Below, piece after piece: positions 16,557 to 25,243 of a DNA stretch of 64,000 nt. Source of the stretch: Cupriavidus sp. WGlv3 (GTDB taxonomy: Bacteria > Pseudomonadota > Gammaproteobacteria > Burkholderiales > Burkholderiaceae). The position numbers were made by a program, and so were the translations under genes. The first letter of the stretch is position 1; each line of letters starts with the position of its first letter. The notes under the pieces are model-generated. The model saw nothing but the letters and a program-made list of their open reading frames with translations, made no database searches and had not been told where the DNA came from. Location of the stretch: assembly GCF_023952475.1 (NCBI RefSeq), contig NZ_JALHRX010000009.1:124001-188000 (forward strand). The letters are read 5' to 3'.

Positions 16557-17771
16557 ATGTCGACCGTTCCCGATCCCACCGCCCCGGCGCTGCCGCCAGC
16601 GCAGCCCGCCCCACAACTGACCGACGATGGCCGCCCGGCAGGCGCCCCCGCGGATCCGTCCACGCCAGTGCCCGCGCTGCTGACCGATGCCGCCGTCGCC
16701 GGCGCGCTGCATCGCGCCAGCACCGCGCTGATGGTGCTGGCGGTGTTGTTCTCGCTGTACGCCGTGCACGTGGCGCGCGACTTCCTGGTGCCGGTGGTGA
16801 TCGCGGTGGTGATGGCCTACCTGCTCGATCCGCTGGTGTGCGCGCTGCAGCGGCTGGGGCTGGCGCGCTCGCTGGCGAGCACCATCGTGCTGTTGGCGCT
16901 GCTCGCCGCGCTGCTCAGCGGCGCCTACCTGCTGCAAGGCCAGGTCGAGTCGATGGTCAACAGCCTGCCGGAGATGGCCAGCAAACTGTCACGCTCCGTC
17001 GGCGCGCTGCTCAGCGGCGACGACTCGATGTGGCAGAAGATACGCCGCGCCGCCACCGTGCTCAGCGGCACCGGCCAGCCGCCGCCGGCGCGCGGCACCC
17101 ATGTGGTGGTGGAGCAGTCGGCGGGCCAGATCAACAACATGCTGCTGGCCGGCTCGGTCAGCATCTTCACCATGGCGGCGCAGGCGGTGGTGGTGGTGTT
17201 CCTGTTGTATTTCCTGATGCTTGCCGGCGATACCTTCAAGCGCAAGTTCATCAAGATGGTCGGCACCACCATCTCGGAAAAGAAGATCAGCGTGCACATG
17301 CTGGACGAGGTCAACCGCTCCATCCGCCGCTACATGGGGATGCTGCTGGTGACCAACGCCGGCCTGGGGGTGTGCACCTGGCTGCTGCTGAAATGGCTGG
17401 GGGTCGACAATGCCGGCAGCTGGTCGATCGCGGCGGCGGCGCTGCACCTGGTGCCGTACTTCGGCGCGCTGGCGATCGCGCTGTGCCTGGGCATGGTGAC
17501 GTTCATGCAGTTCGGCACGCTGGGGATGGCCGCCGCCGCGGCCGGCGGCTCGCTGCTGATCGCCACGCTGATCGGTTCGGTCATTACCACATGGATGACC
17601 GGCCGCATGGCGCGCATGAACGCGGTGGCGGTGTTCGTGGCGCTGCTGCTGTTCACCTGGCTGTGGGGTGTGTGGGGGATGCTGCTCGCCATACCGCTGA
17701 TCACCATTGCCAAGGTGGTGGCGGATCACATCGAAGGCATGGAAGTGGTGGCGGAGTTCCTTGGCGAGTAG
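16557..17771 (+). CDS. AI-2E/PerM family transporter-like membrane protein
   Basis: 404 residues from the ATG at 16557; a TTG at 16539 (six codons upstream) is an alternative. A Pro-rich cytoplasmic head (about 1-45) is followed by hydrophobic segments near 55-100, 105-125, 200-225, 265-285, 295-320, 325-345 and 355-390, the usual PF01594 layout with a soluble loop between the second and third groups. The C-terminal LLLFTWLWGVWGMLLAIPL is a family signature. Members export or permeate small solutes (AI-2, possibly Na+ or others); most are uncharacterised. It stands alone. Confidence 0.85.
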   Translation: MSTVPDPTAPALPPAQPAPQLTDDGRPAGAPADPSTPVPALLTDAAVAGALHRASTALMVLAVLFSLYAVHVARDFLVPVVIAVVMAYLLDPLVCALQRLGLARSLASTIVLLALLAALLSGAYLLQGQVESMVNSLPEMASKLSRSVGALLSGDDSMWQKIRRAATVLSGTGQPPPARGTHVVVEQSAGQINNMLLAGSVSIFTMAAQAVVVVFLLYFLMLAGDTFKRKFIKMVGTTISEKKISVHMLDEVNRSIRRYMGMLLVTNAGLGVCTWLLLKWLGVDNAGSWSIAAAALHLVPYFGALAIALCLGMVTFMQFGTLGMAAAAAGGSLLIATLIGSVITTWMTGRMARMNAVAVFVALLLFTWLWGVWGMLLAIPLITIAKVVADHIEGMEVVAEFLGE

Positions 17772-17877
17772 CGTGCGTTCGCACACCTGTCGCATCGCCA
17801 CTGCACCGCTATACTGAAAACAGCGAATGCTGCACCACAGCATTACAGGCGCAGCCCTTCGCGCGGAGGAAACCACC

Positions 17878-18093
17878 ATGTCTCTATGCGACCAATGCGA
17901 GTCGCAACTGGACCGCCCCGGCCATGTGCCGCCGCATCCGCAACTGGCGATCTCGGCGACGCTGCGCATGGCGAGCGGACAGAATGCGTTCGTGTACCGC
18001 TGCGCCCGCTGCGGCCAGACCCTGCTGCTTGCGTCCGATGACGAAGAAGCGCCGGACCGCTGGACGCGCCTCGACGCGGACGGCTGGCGCTGA
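17878..18093 (+). CDS. Small zinc-ribbon-like protein
   Basis: 71 residues, preceded by a strong GGAGGA ribosome site at 17865-17870. Two CxxC pairs, C4/C7 (SLCDQC) and C42/C45 (RCARCG), are positioned to bind one Zn as a minimal ribbon. No other domain is visible. Function unknown; zinc ribbons of this size usually bind nucleic acid or protein partners. Confidence 0.7.
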   Translation: MSLCDQCESQLDRPGHVPPHPQLAISATLRMASGQNAFVYRCARCGQTLLLASDDEEAPDRWTRLDADGWR

Positions 18094-18172
18094 ACGGGGA
18101 CACAGCGCTGTTGGCGCCGCCTTGATCCCGCGCAACACTGCTGACTAGCAGCGCCGACATAATGGCCCAATC

Positions 18173-18385
18173 ATGGCCAAGAAATTTCCCATCCATCCCA
18201 GCCATCCCGAGCGCATCTGCTGGGGCTGCGACCAATACTGCCCGGTCGACTCGATGCGCTGCGGCAACGGCTCCAGCCGCACCCAGCATCCGGTCGAACT
18301 GCTGGGCGACGACTGGCTCGAATGCGGCGACTGGGGCATCGAGGCGCCGTCCGCCAAGGCACCGTCCGGAACCACCCCCGGGTAG
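18173..18385 (+). CDS. DUF3079 family protein
   Basis: 70-residue protein with the conserved DUF3079 pattern: KFPIHPSHPERICWGCDQYC at residues 4-23, then MRCGNGSSRTQHPVELLGDDW. Four cysteines (CxxC-x3-C and a later C) suggest metal binding. The family is common in Burkholderiales and has no known function. It lies between the zinc-ribbon gene and gabD on the same strand. Confidence 0.85.
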   Translation: MAKKFPIHPSHPERICWGCDQYCPVDSMRCGNGSSRTQHPVELLGDDWLECGDWGIEAPSAKAPSGTTPG

Positions 18386-18457
18386 CGGGATTACAATCGT
18401 TGTCTCCGGCCCAACGACAAAGACCCGGCGCCACTGCCGGCATACACCGAGACAACC

Positions 18458-19906
18458 ATGCTGAACCTCCAGGATTCCTCGCTGCTGCGGCAGCAGTGCT
18501 TGATCGACGGCCGCTGGATCGATGGCGAGCGCCGCATCGACGTGACCAATCCCGCCACCGGCGAGCGCGTCGGCCAGGTGCCACAGCTGGGCGCCGAAGA
18601 GACCCGCCAGGCCATCGAGGCCGCCAACCGCGCGCTGCCGGCGTGGCGCGCCCGCACCGCCAAGGAACGCTCGGCGCTGCTGCGCAAATGGTTCGAGCTG
18701 ATCATGGCGAACCAGGAAGACCTGGCCCGCATCATGACCGCGGAGCAAGGCAAGCCGATCGCCGAGGCGCGCGGCGAGATCGCCTACGCGGCCTCGTTCA
18801 TCGAATGGTTTGCCGAGGAAGGCAAGCGCGTCTATGGCGATACCATTCCCGCCCCGGTCAGCAACCAGCGCATCGTGGTGACCAAGGAACCGGTCGGGGT
18901 CTGTGCCGCGATCACGCCGTGGAACTTCCCCGCCGCCATGATCACCCGCAAGGCCGGCCCGGCGCTGGCAGTCGGCTGCACCATGGTGGTCAAACCCGCC
19001 TCGCAGACGCCGCTGACGGCGCTGGCGCTGGTGGCCCTGGCCGAGCGTGCCGGCATTCCTGCCGGCGTGCTGTCGGTGGTGACAGGCTCGGCCAGCGCGA
19101 TCGGCGGCGAGATGAGCAGCAATGCGCTGGTGCGCAAGCTGACCTTCACCGGCTCGACCGAAGTCGGCCGCGTGCTGATGGCGCAGACCGCCGCCACCAT
19201 CAAGAAGGTGTCGATGGAACTGGGCGGCAACGCGCCCTTTATCGTGTTCGACGATGCCGACCTCGACGCCGCCGTCGAAGGCGCGATCGTTTCCAAGTAC
19301 CGCAATGCCGGTCAGACCTGCGTCTGCGCCAACCGCATCTACGTGCAATCCGGCGTGTACGAGGCATTTGCGCAGAAGCTGGTGGCCGCGGTGGCGGCGC
19401 TGAAGGTGGGCAACGGCATGGACGACGGCGTGCGCATCGGCCCGCTGATCGATGACAAGGCCGTGGCCAAGGTCGAGGAGCATATCGCCGACGCGCTCGG
19501 CAAGGGCGCGCGGCTGCTGCAGGGCGGCCAGCGCCATGCGCTCGGGCACTCCTTCTTCCAGCCCACGGTGCTGGCCGACGTCGCGCCCGGCATGCTGGTG
19601 GCGCGCGAGGAAACCTTCGGTCCGCTCGCGCCGCTGTTCCGCTTCGACACCGAGGACGACGTGGTCGCCATGGCCAACGACACCGAGTTCGGCCTGGCCA
19701 GCTACTTCTATGCGCGCGACCTGGGCCGGGTCTGGCGCGTCTCGGAACGGCTGGAATACGGCATGGTCGGCGTCAACACGGGCCTGATCTCGAACGAGGT
19801 GGCGCCGTTCGGCGGCGTCAAGCAATCGGGCGTGGGCCGCGAGGGCTCGCATTACGGCATCGACGACTACCTGGTGATCAAGTACACCTGCATGGCCGGC
19901 ATCTGA
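18458..19906 (+). CDS. gabD: Succinate-semialdehyde dehydrogenase (NADP+)
   Basis: 482 residues, the usual GabD length. It oxidises succinate semialdehyde to succinate at the end of the GABA pathway. The N-terminus LLRQQCLIDGRWIDG matches E. coli GabD, and catalytic C288 (NAGQTCVCANR) and E254 (MELGGNAP) fall at the same residue numbers as in the E. coli enzyme. The coenzyme motif ITPWNFPAAMITRK and the C-terminal FGGVKQSGVGREGS are present. No gabT or gabP is adjacent. The start is the ATG after GAGACAACC. Assignment to GabD rather than glutarate-semialdehyde dehydrogenase is likely but not absolute. Confidence 0.92.
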   Translation: MLNLQDSSLLRQQCLIDGRWIDGERRIDVTNPATGERVGQVPQLGAEETRQAIEAANRALPAWRARTAKERSALLRKWFELIMANQEDLARIMTAEQGKPIAEARGEIAYAASFIEWFAEEGKRVYGDTIPAPVSNQRIVVTKEPVGVCAAITPWNFPAAMITRKAGPALAVGCTMVVKPASQTPLTALALVALAERAGIPAGVLSVVTGSASAIGGEMSSNALVRKLTFTGSTEVGRVLMAQTAATIKKVSMELGGNAPFIVFDDADLDAAVEGAIVSKYRNAGQTCVCANRIYVQSGVYEAFAQKLVAAVAALKVGNGMDDGVRIGPLIDDKAVAKVEEHIADALGKGARLLQGGQRHALGHSFFQPTVLADVAPGMLVAREETFGPLAPLFRFDTEDDVVAMANDTEFGLASYFYARDLGRVWRVSERLEYGMVGVNTGLISNEVAPFGGVKQSGVGREGSHYGIDDYLVIKYTCMAGI

Positions 19907-19918
19907 CCCGGCGCGCCC

Positions 19919-20752
19919 TCAGCCCGCCGTACCGGCGGCGTGCCGGGGGCCGGACTGCGGCGGCGCCAGCCGGCAGCTGTCCCGAAAGCGCGCGATCTGG
20001 TCGTGCAGCTGCTGCATCTGTTCGATCTGGTAGCTGGCCCGCTCCTGGCTGTAGCGGGTGCCGGACTCATACAGCGCGCCGTCCGCGGCGCGGGCCAGGC
20101 CTTCCAGCGCCTGCGCCAGCGCGCGCCCCTCGACGCTGCGGTGCCGCCGCAGGCGCCACGACAGCGCCTCCTGGCCCTGGTCGAGCAGGTTCTGCTGCAG
20201 GTAGCCGAGCCGCTCGGCAAGTCCTTGCGCGTCGTGCAACACCGACAAATAGGCGCATACGACCGCGAGCCGCTGCTGCATCTCGCCGCCGGACAGCAAC
20301 TCGCGCGCGCACGCGCCCCAGGCCTGTGCCTGGGGCCCATGGTCCTGTTTGCCGCATTCGCGCACATAGACGTCCAGCGGCAGCACCGACACCGCCAGGC
20401 CGGGCGGCAGCACGCTGGTGAAGCGGCTGGCGATGGCCTGCTGCAGGGTGCGGTCCAGCGCGCAGCACGTCCTGATGTCCGCATCGACATAGAAGTCCAG
20501 CGCCGGCTGCCGGCCGTGGCCCACCGAGACCACCGCCCGTACCGGCGGTCGCCCTGCCATGGCCAGCGTTTCCAGGCCGGCTTCGATGCAGCGCTGCTCG
20601 GCGGCCTCGGCGCCCAGGGCCTGGACGATGTCCTGCATCTGCAGCGTGCCGGCGATTTCGGTGCGGTCGACCGCGGGCGGCCAGCCGCCGCGGCGGTCGG
20701 CGGCCATGGTCATCCGCTTCAGATCGACATGCGTGATCGCATTGCCCGTCAT
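19919..20752 (-). CDS. Uncharacterised protein, third gene of the FNR-flhD operon
   Basis: 277 residues, no recognised domain. It is predicted to be soluble; the C-terminal third (about 190-260) is Gln/Leu/Arg-rich and helical (QQNLLDQGQEALSWRLRRHR; YQIEQMQQLHDQIARF), consistent with coiled coil. The middle has a beta-rich stretch (RAVVSVGHGRQPALDFYVDA). The start is supported by GGAGGG just upstream. It begins 28 bases after the FlhD stop, so it is part of the same operon. By position it could be a partner of the orphan FlhD, but it shows none of the FlhC zinc-cysteine pattern. Confidence 0.7.
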   Translation of the reverse strand: MTGNAITHVDLKRMTMAADRRGGWPPAVDRTEIAGTLQMQDIVQALGAEAAEQRCIEAGLETLAMAGRPPVRAVVSVGHGRQPALDFYVDADIRTCCALDRTLQQAIASRFTSVLPPGLAVSVLPLDVYVRECGKQDHGPQAQAWGACARELLSGGEMQQRLAVVCAYLSVLHDAQGLAERLGYLQQNLLDQGQEALSWRLRRHRSVEGRALAQALEGLARAADGALYESGTRYSQERASYQIEQMQQLHDQIARFRDSCRLAPPQSGPRHAAGTAG

Positions 20753-20780
20753 ATAACCCTCCGATTACAGAAGTCGTGTC

Positions 20781-21134
20781 TCAATCCCGCCGCGATGCCA
20801 TCACGATCGCAGCATGCATGCCGTGCAAGGCGTGCGGCGGCTCGGCCCCGGTCAGCGCGGCCACCAGCAGGCTGTCATCCAGCCGGAAGCGGTACAGCAT
20901 CAGGCTGGATCGCGCCAGCGCGATGATCTGCGTCGGCGTCAGCGATGCCAGCAGGCGGCCCATCTCGCGATCCAGGCCGAGCCGGAACAGCGCCTCGGCC
21001 TCGTTCTCGCGCATCAGCCGCTGTACCAGCAGCAGGTAGGACAGGTTCAGCGCCTCGATCTGGCGCAGGCTGTCGGGGTCCGCTTCCTGGTGCAGGTCCG
21101 GCACGCGTGCGCACGAGGGCTTGTCCTGTTCCAT
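20781..21134 (-). CDS. flhD: FlhD family transcriptional regulator, orphan (no flhC)
   Basis: 117 residues, the FlhD length. Residues 28-80 read IEALNLSYLLLVQRLMREN, EAEALFRLGLDREMGRLLAS and LTPTQIIALARSSLMLYRFR, which align directly with E. coli FlhD (INLSYLLLAQRL...AMFRLGINEEMATTLAALT). FlhD normally works as FlhD4C2 with FlhC to activate flagellar class II genes. No flhC and no flagellar or chemotaxis gene lies in the window; instead it sits 9 bases after an FNR-type gene. It may be a paralogue with a role outside motility, or a regulator that borrows FlhC made elsewhere. Confidence 0.88.
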   Translation of the reverse strand: MEQDKPSCARVPDLHQEADPDSLRQIEALNLSYLLLVQRLMRENEAEALFRLGLDREMGRLLASLTPTQIIALARSSLMLYRFRLDDSLLVAALTGAEPPHALHGMHAAIVMASRRD

Positions 21135-21143
21135 CTCAGTCTT

Positions 21144-21917
21144 TCACCGGTGCGGATGCGGCGCGGGTGCGTGCGCAAGGATCATCGGCCGCGCGGCAAT
21201 GGCCCGCAGCGCGGGCTTGTCGAGCAGCGTGATGGTGCGGTGCCGTACCGTGATCAATCCGCTCTCGGCCAGCCGCGAGAACTGCCGGCTCACCGTTTCC
21301 AGCGTCAGGCCGATATAGCTGCCGATTTCCTCGCGGCTCATGCGCAGCACAAAGGCCGACGAGGAAAAGCCGCGCAGCGCGAAGCCGTCCGCCAGCCACA
21401 GCAGGAACGTCACCAGCCGCTCTTCGGCCGTCATCAGCGCCAGCATGGTCTGCACCGCCCGCGCGCGCTGCAGCTGGCCGTCCAGCGCCAGCAGCAGTTG
21501 CCGGCCGAGCGGGGCCAGCGTGGCCGCGGCCAGGCGCAGCGCGTCCACGGTGAACAGGCACAGCTTGGTGTCTTCCAGCGCGGTGGCGTACGAGGCATAG
21601 TGCGGGCGCACCAGGCTGTCCAGCCCGACCATGTCGCCGGGAAAGTGGAAGGCGACCACCTGGGTGCGCCCGTCTTCAGTGGTGACATGGGTCTTGATGG
21701 TGCCGACGCGAATCGCATAGACCGATGTCACCGGGTCTCCCAGCAGGTACAGGAATTCGCCCTTACGCAGGCGCACCATGCGTTGCGCTGCCTCGACGCC
21801 TGGCGCGCCGCGTGCCTGGCCGGCCGGTGCGCACTCAGGCCAGGCGCCGGCCATCTGGCAACACGTGCTGCACGGCATGGCTTCGCGCTGCGGCTGGCAA
21901 TCGTCGGACTGTGTCAT
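21144..21917 (-). CDS. CRP/FNR family regulator, FNR-like with iron-sulfur cysteines
   Basis: 257 residues from the ATG at 21917 (FNR-like length); in-frame codons continue upstream to 22190 without family similarity. The N-terminus has C7, C16, C19, C20 and C29 (CSTCCQMAGAWPEC), and C120 (EDTKLCLFTVD) aligns with E. coli FNR Cys122. It therefore has the set needed for an oxygen-sensing [4Fe-4S] cluster. The cyclic-nucleotide-like barrel includes VTSVYAIRVGTIKTHVT. The C-terminal helix-turn-helix is MSREEIGSYIGLTLETVSRQ with the FNR-type E-x-x-S-R. It heads an operon with flhD and the unknown gene. No clear TTGAT-N4-ATCAA box is seen in its 248-base upstream gap. Confidence 0.88.
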   Translation of the reverse strand: MTQSDDCQPQREAMPCSTCCQMAGAWPECAPAGQARGAPGVEAAQRMVRLRKGEFLYLLGDPVTSVYAIRVGTIKTHVTTEDGRTQVVAFHFPGDMVGLDSLVRPHYASYATALEDTKLCLFTVDALRLAAATLAPLGRQLLLALDGQLQRARAVQTMLALMTAEERLVTFLLWLADGFALRGFSSSAFVLRMSREEIGSYIGLTLETVSRQFSRLAESGLITVRHRTITLLDKPALRAIAARPMILAHAPAPHPHR

Positions 21918-22165
21918 CTGCGCGGTAGGCTGGAAGACCTGGAGAACCTCGTGCGTCCATTCTATGGAGCCGCACTGGCCAGACAATCCGTACATTCCGA
22001 TTCTCGGCACGGAAGCGTCCGAGGTTGCGGTGTGCCGGCCCGCGGGACGTCCGTGCTGCACTTGGCCGTGCGGCGGGTGCCAGCGAAGCGCAAGCAGGCG
22101 TATCCTTACCGGACCATCAGGATCGGATGCGCCGGCAGCGCCGGCACGTCGCCCCAACCCATCCC

Positions 22166-24139
22166 ATGACAAGACGCCCCGACGATCCACCGCCCATTGC
22201 CGGCAATGCCAGCAGCCCCGAGGCCAGCGGCCCGGACCTTCCGCACGCCGCCGATACCCCCTACCGGACGCTGGTGGAAGCCGTGCAGGACTACGCCATC
22301 TTCACGCTCGACGTCGGTGGCCATGTCTCCAGCTGGAACAAGGGCGCGGCCCGCATCAAGGGGTACCGGCGCGAGGAGATCCTGGGCAAGCATTTCTCGC
22401 ATTTCTATACGCCCGACGCGGTGGCCCGGCGCTGGCCCGACGCCGAGCTCAAGGCGGCCGCCGAACTGGGCCGCTTCGAGGACGAGGGCTGGCGCGTGCG
22501 CAAGGACGGCAGCCGCTTCTGGGCCAACGTCGTCATCACCGCCCTGCGCGACCCCGACGGCCGGCTGATCGGCTTCGGCAAGGTCACGCGCGACCTGACC
22601 GAGCAGCGCCGCGCCGCCGAGGCGCTGCGCCAGAGCGAGGAATCGCTGCGCCTGCTGGTGGAAGGCGTCAAGGACTACGCGCTCTTCATGCTCGATCCCG
22701 GGGGCCATATCGTCAGCTGGAATTCAGGCGCGTCCTATATCAAGGGCTACCGCCGCGACGAGATCATCGGCCGCCATTTTTCGCTGTTCTATCCGCAGGA
22801 AGACGTCGCCGCGGGCAAGCCGGCGCGGCACCTGGACCTGGCCCGGCGCGCCGGGCGCATCGAGGACGAGGGCTGGCGCGTGCGCAAGGACGGCTCGCTG
22901 TTCTGGGCCAATGTCACGCTGACCGCCGTCTACGACGATTCGCGCGCGCTGCGCGGCTTTGCCAAGGTGACGCGCGACATGAGCGAACGCCGCCGCCGCG
23001 AAGAGCTGGAACGCTCCAGCCAGCGCCTGAACGAGTTCCTGGCCACGCTTTCGCATGAGCTGCGCAATCCGCTGGCGCCGGTGCGCAGCGCGCTGACCGC
23101 GATGCGGCTCGCCCCGGGCGACGGCGCGCTGGCCAATCAGAGCCTGGCCTTGATCGAGCGCCAGGTGACGCACCTGAGCCGGCTCGTCGACGACCTGCTC
23201 GATATCGGGCGCATCACCTCCGGCCGGATCGAGCTGCGCACCGGACCGGTGGAACTCGACGAGATCATTGGGCTGGCGATCGAGGGCGCGCGCCCGGCGC
23301 TCGATGCCAAGTCGCAGCGCGTCGACGTGCAGGGCACGCCCGGCGCGATCCGCATGGATGCCGACAAGACCCGGCTGGTGCAGGTGCTGCAGAACCTGGT
23401 GCTCAATGCGTCGAAGTTTTCACCGCCCGGCTCGGTGGTGACGATTGCCGCGGCGGTGCAGAACCGTACCCTTGAGCTGCGGGTGACCGACCAGGGCCGC
23501 GGCATCTCGCCGCATGCGCTCGAGGACATCTTCCAGCTGTTCGTGCAGGAAAGCCGGCCGGGCACCGATGTGCAGGGCGGGCTGGGCATCGGCCTGTCGC
23601 TGTGCCGCTCGCTGGTGGAGCTGCACGGCGGCACCATCGCGGCCTCCAGCGCCGGGCCGGGGCTGGGCAGCACCTTTACGTTACGGCTGCCGCTGCCCGC
23701 CGCGCGCCCGTCCGACGATGCGCACCGCACCGCCCTGCCCGCCACCGGCCCCGACCAGGCCGACCTGCAGGCGCAGCGCATCCTGCTGGTCGACGATAAC
23801 CGCGACGCCGCCGACAGCCTGGCGATGCTGCTCGAGATGTGCGGCCACGAGGTAACCATCGCCTACGACGGCTCCGAAGCCCTGCACGTGGCGCCGCGCT
23901 GCCGTCCGCATATCGCGCTGATCGACCTGGCCATGCCGGGCATGGACGGTTTCGAGGTGGTGCGGGCCATGCGCGGCGTGGCGGGCACCGAATCGACCCG
24001 TTACGTCGCGCTGACCGGCTTCGGCCAGCCGGCGGACCGGCAGCATACCGAGGCCGCCGGCTTCGATGCGCACCTGGTCAAGCCGGTGGAGCTGGAAACC
24101 CTGTTCGGCACCATCGCGCGGCTGCGCCAGCCCGACTGA
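22166..24139 (+). CDS. Hybrid sensor histidine kinase: PAS-PAS-HisKA-HATPase-REC
   Basis: 657 residues, no transmembrane segment, so a cytoplasmic sensor. Two closely similar PAS domains (about 33-145 and 160-272) share WNKGAARIKGYRREEILGKH / WNSGASYIKGYRRDEIIGRH and the FWANV core, which indicates internal duplication. HisKA contains H297 in LATLSHELRNPL. The ATPase has N414 in LVLNASKFSP plus the DQGRGIS and GLGIGL boxes. The receiver domain (538-650) has D543/D544, phospho-acceptor D587 (LIDLAMPGMDGFE) and K639. There is no separate output domain and no adjacent response regulator. It diverges from the FNR-flhD operon; the signal (redox, light or ligand) is unknown. Confidence 0.93.
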   Translation: MTRRPDDPPPIAGNASSPEASGPDLPHAADTPYRTLVEAVQDYAIFTLDVGGHVSSWNKGAARIKGYRREEILGKHFSHFYTPDAVARRWPDAELKAAAELGRFEDEGWRVRKDGSRFWANVVITALRDPDGRLIGFGKVTRDLTEQRRAAEALRQSEESLRLLVEGVKDYALFMLDPGGHIVSWNSGASYIKGYRRDEIIGRHFSLFYPQEDVAAGKPARHLDLARRAGRIEDEGWRVRKDGSLFWANVTLTAVYDDSRALRGFAKVTRDMSERRRREELERSSQRLNEFLATLSHELRNPLAPVRSALTAMRLAPGDGALANQSLALIERQVTHLSRLVDDLLDIGRITSGRIELRTGPVELDEIIGLAIEGARPALDAKSQRVDVQGTPGAIRMDADKTRLVQVLQNLVLNASKFSPPGSVVTIAAAVQNRTLELRVTDQGRGISPHALEDIFQLFVQESRPGTDVQGGLGIGLSLCRSLVELHGGTIAASSAGPGLGSTFTLRLPLPAARPSDDAHRTALPATGPDQADLQAQRILLVDDNRDAADSLAMLLEMCGHEVTIAYDGSEALHVAPRCRPHIALIDLAMPGMDGFEVVRAMRGVAGTESTRYVALTGFGQPADRQHTEAAGFDAHLVKPVELETLFGTIARLRQPD

Positions 24140-24252
24140 GCCGCACGGCATCCGGCCGAACCCGACCTTCGCCAATCCCGAACCCGCGCGCGCCGCCGCT
24201 GCGACACACTGACGCCCGTTCCATCGCAACAGATCAAGGAAAGGAGACAGCG

Positions 24253-25233
24253 ATGCAGGGTTGGATCAGGCGTGCGGCCATGGGGCTGCTGTTTGCATGC
24301 GCGGCCACGGCCGCAGGCACCGCACTGGCGGACTACCCCGACAAGCCGGTGCGGCTGGTGGTGCCGTTCCCGCCGGGCGGCGCCACCGACCTGCTGGCGC
24401 GCGAGATCGGCAACGCGCTGTCGGCGCGGCTGCAGCAGCCGGTGGTGATCGACAACCGCCCCGGTGCGGGCGGCAACCTGGCGGCGATCGCCGTGGCGCG
24501 GGCCCCGGCCGACGGCTACACGCTGCTGTTCGGCACCTTCGGCTCGCTGGCGGTGAACAAGAGCCTCTATGACAAGCCCGGCTACGACCCGCTCAAGGAC
24601 TTCGCGCCGGTGGCGTCGGTGGCCTACCTGCCCAACGTGCTGGTGGTTCATCCCAGCGTGCCGGCGCGCACCGTGCCGGAACTGCTGGCGCTGGCGCGCA
24701 AGGAGCCGGCCAAGCTGACCTACGGCTCGTTCGGCAACGGCTCGTCGTCGCACCTGGCGGGCGAATTGTTCACGCACCTGGCCGGTGTCGAGATCACGCA
24801 CATTCCGTACAAGGGCAGCGCCGCGTCGATGACCGACCTGATCGGCGGGCGCATCACCATGATGTTCGACAGTGTCTCCACGGCGCTGCCGTATATCCGC
24901 GACAAGCGCGTGCGCGCGCTGGCGGTGACCACGCAGAAGCCGTCCGAGCAGTTGCCCGGCGTGCCGACGCTGGCCGCCGCCGGCGTGCCCGGCTACGAGC
25001 TGACCGCATGGTTTGGCGTGGCGGCCCCGGCGGGCACGCCCAAGGCCGTGATCGACCGCCTCAACGGCGAGATCGTGGCCGCGCTCAAGCAGCCGGACCT
25101 GGCCGCCAGGCTCGCCAGCCAGGGCACGGTGCCGTTCCCCGCCACGCCGGCGCAGTTCGGCAGCTATATCCGCGCGCAATACGAGAAATGGGACGGCCTG
25201 ATCAAGTCGGCCAACATCAAGCTGGACAACTGA
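24253..25233 (+). CDS. Bug/TctC family substrate-binding protein
   Basis: 326 residues with a signal peptide (IRRAAMGLLFACAATAAGTA, cut after ALA-D). Bug motifs are PVRLVVPFPPGGATDLLARE and DNRPGAGGNLAAIAVA. The ATG at 24253 follows AAGGAGACA. It is a periplasmic receptor without TctAB partners. It lies downstream of the hybrid kinase and converges on the tandem IclR genes (11 bases separate the two stops), so it may belong functionally to the IclR-controlled cluster, although it is not in the same transcript. The ligand is unknown. Confidence 0.93.
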   Translation: MQGWIRRAAMGLLFACAATAAGTALADYPDKPVRLVVPFPPGGATDLLAREIGNALSARLQQPVVIDNRPGAGGNLAAIAVARAPADGYTLLFGTFGSLAVNKSLYDKPGYDPLKDFAPVASVAYLPNVLVVHPSVPARTVPELLALARKEPAKLTYGSFGNGSSSHLAGELFTHLAGVEITHIPYKGSAASMTDLIGGRITMMFDSVSTALPYIRDKRVRALAVTTQKPSEQLPGVPTLAAAGVPGYELTAWFGVAAPAGTPKAVIDRLNGEIVAALKQPDLAARLASQGTVPFPATPAQFGSYIRAQYEKWDGLIKSANIKLDN

Positions 25234-25243
25234 CCGCCTGGCC

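Noticed and set aside
13766..16723. Minus-strand open frame of about 985 codons opposite the TauD and aldehyde dehydrogenase genes
   Set aside because: Antisense to two clear enzymes and no protein family features.
21918..22165. FNR box between the FNR-like gene and the hybrid kinase
   Set aside because: No TTGAT-N4-ATCAA-like sequence could be found in the gap on inspection.
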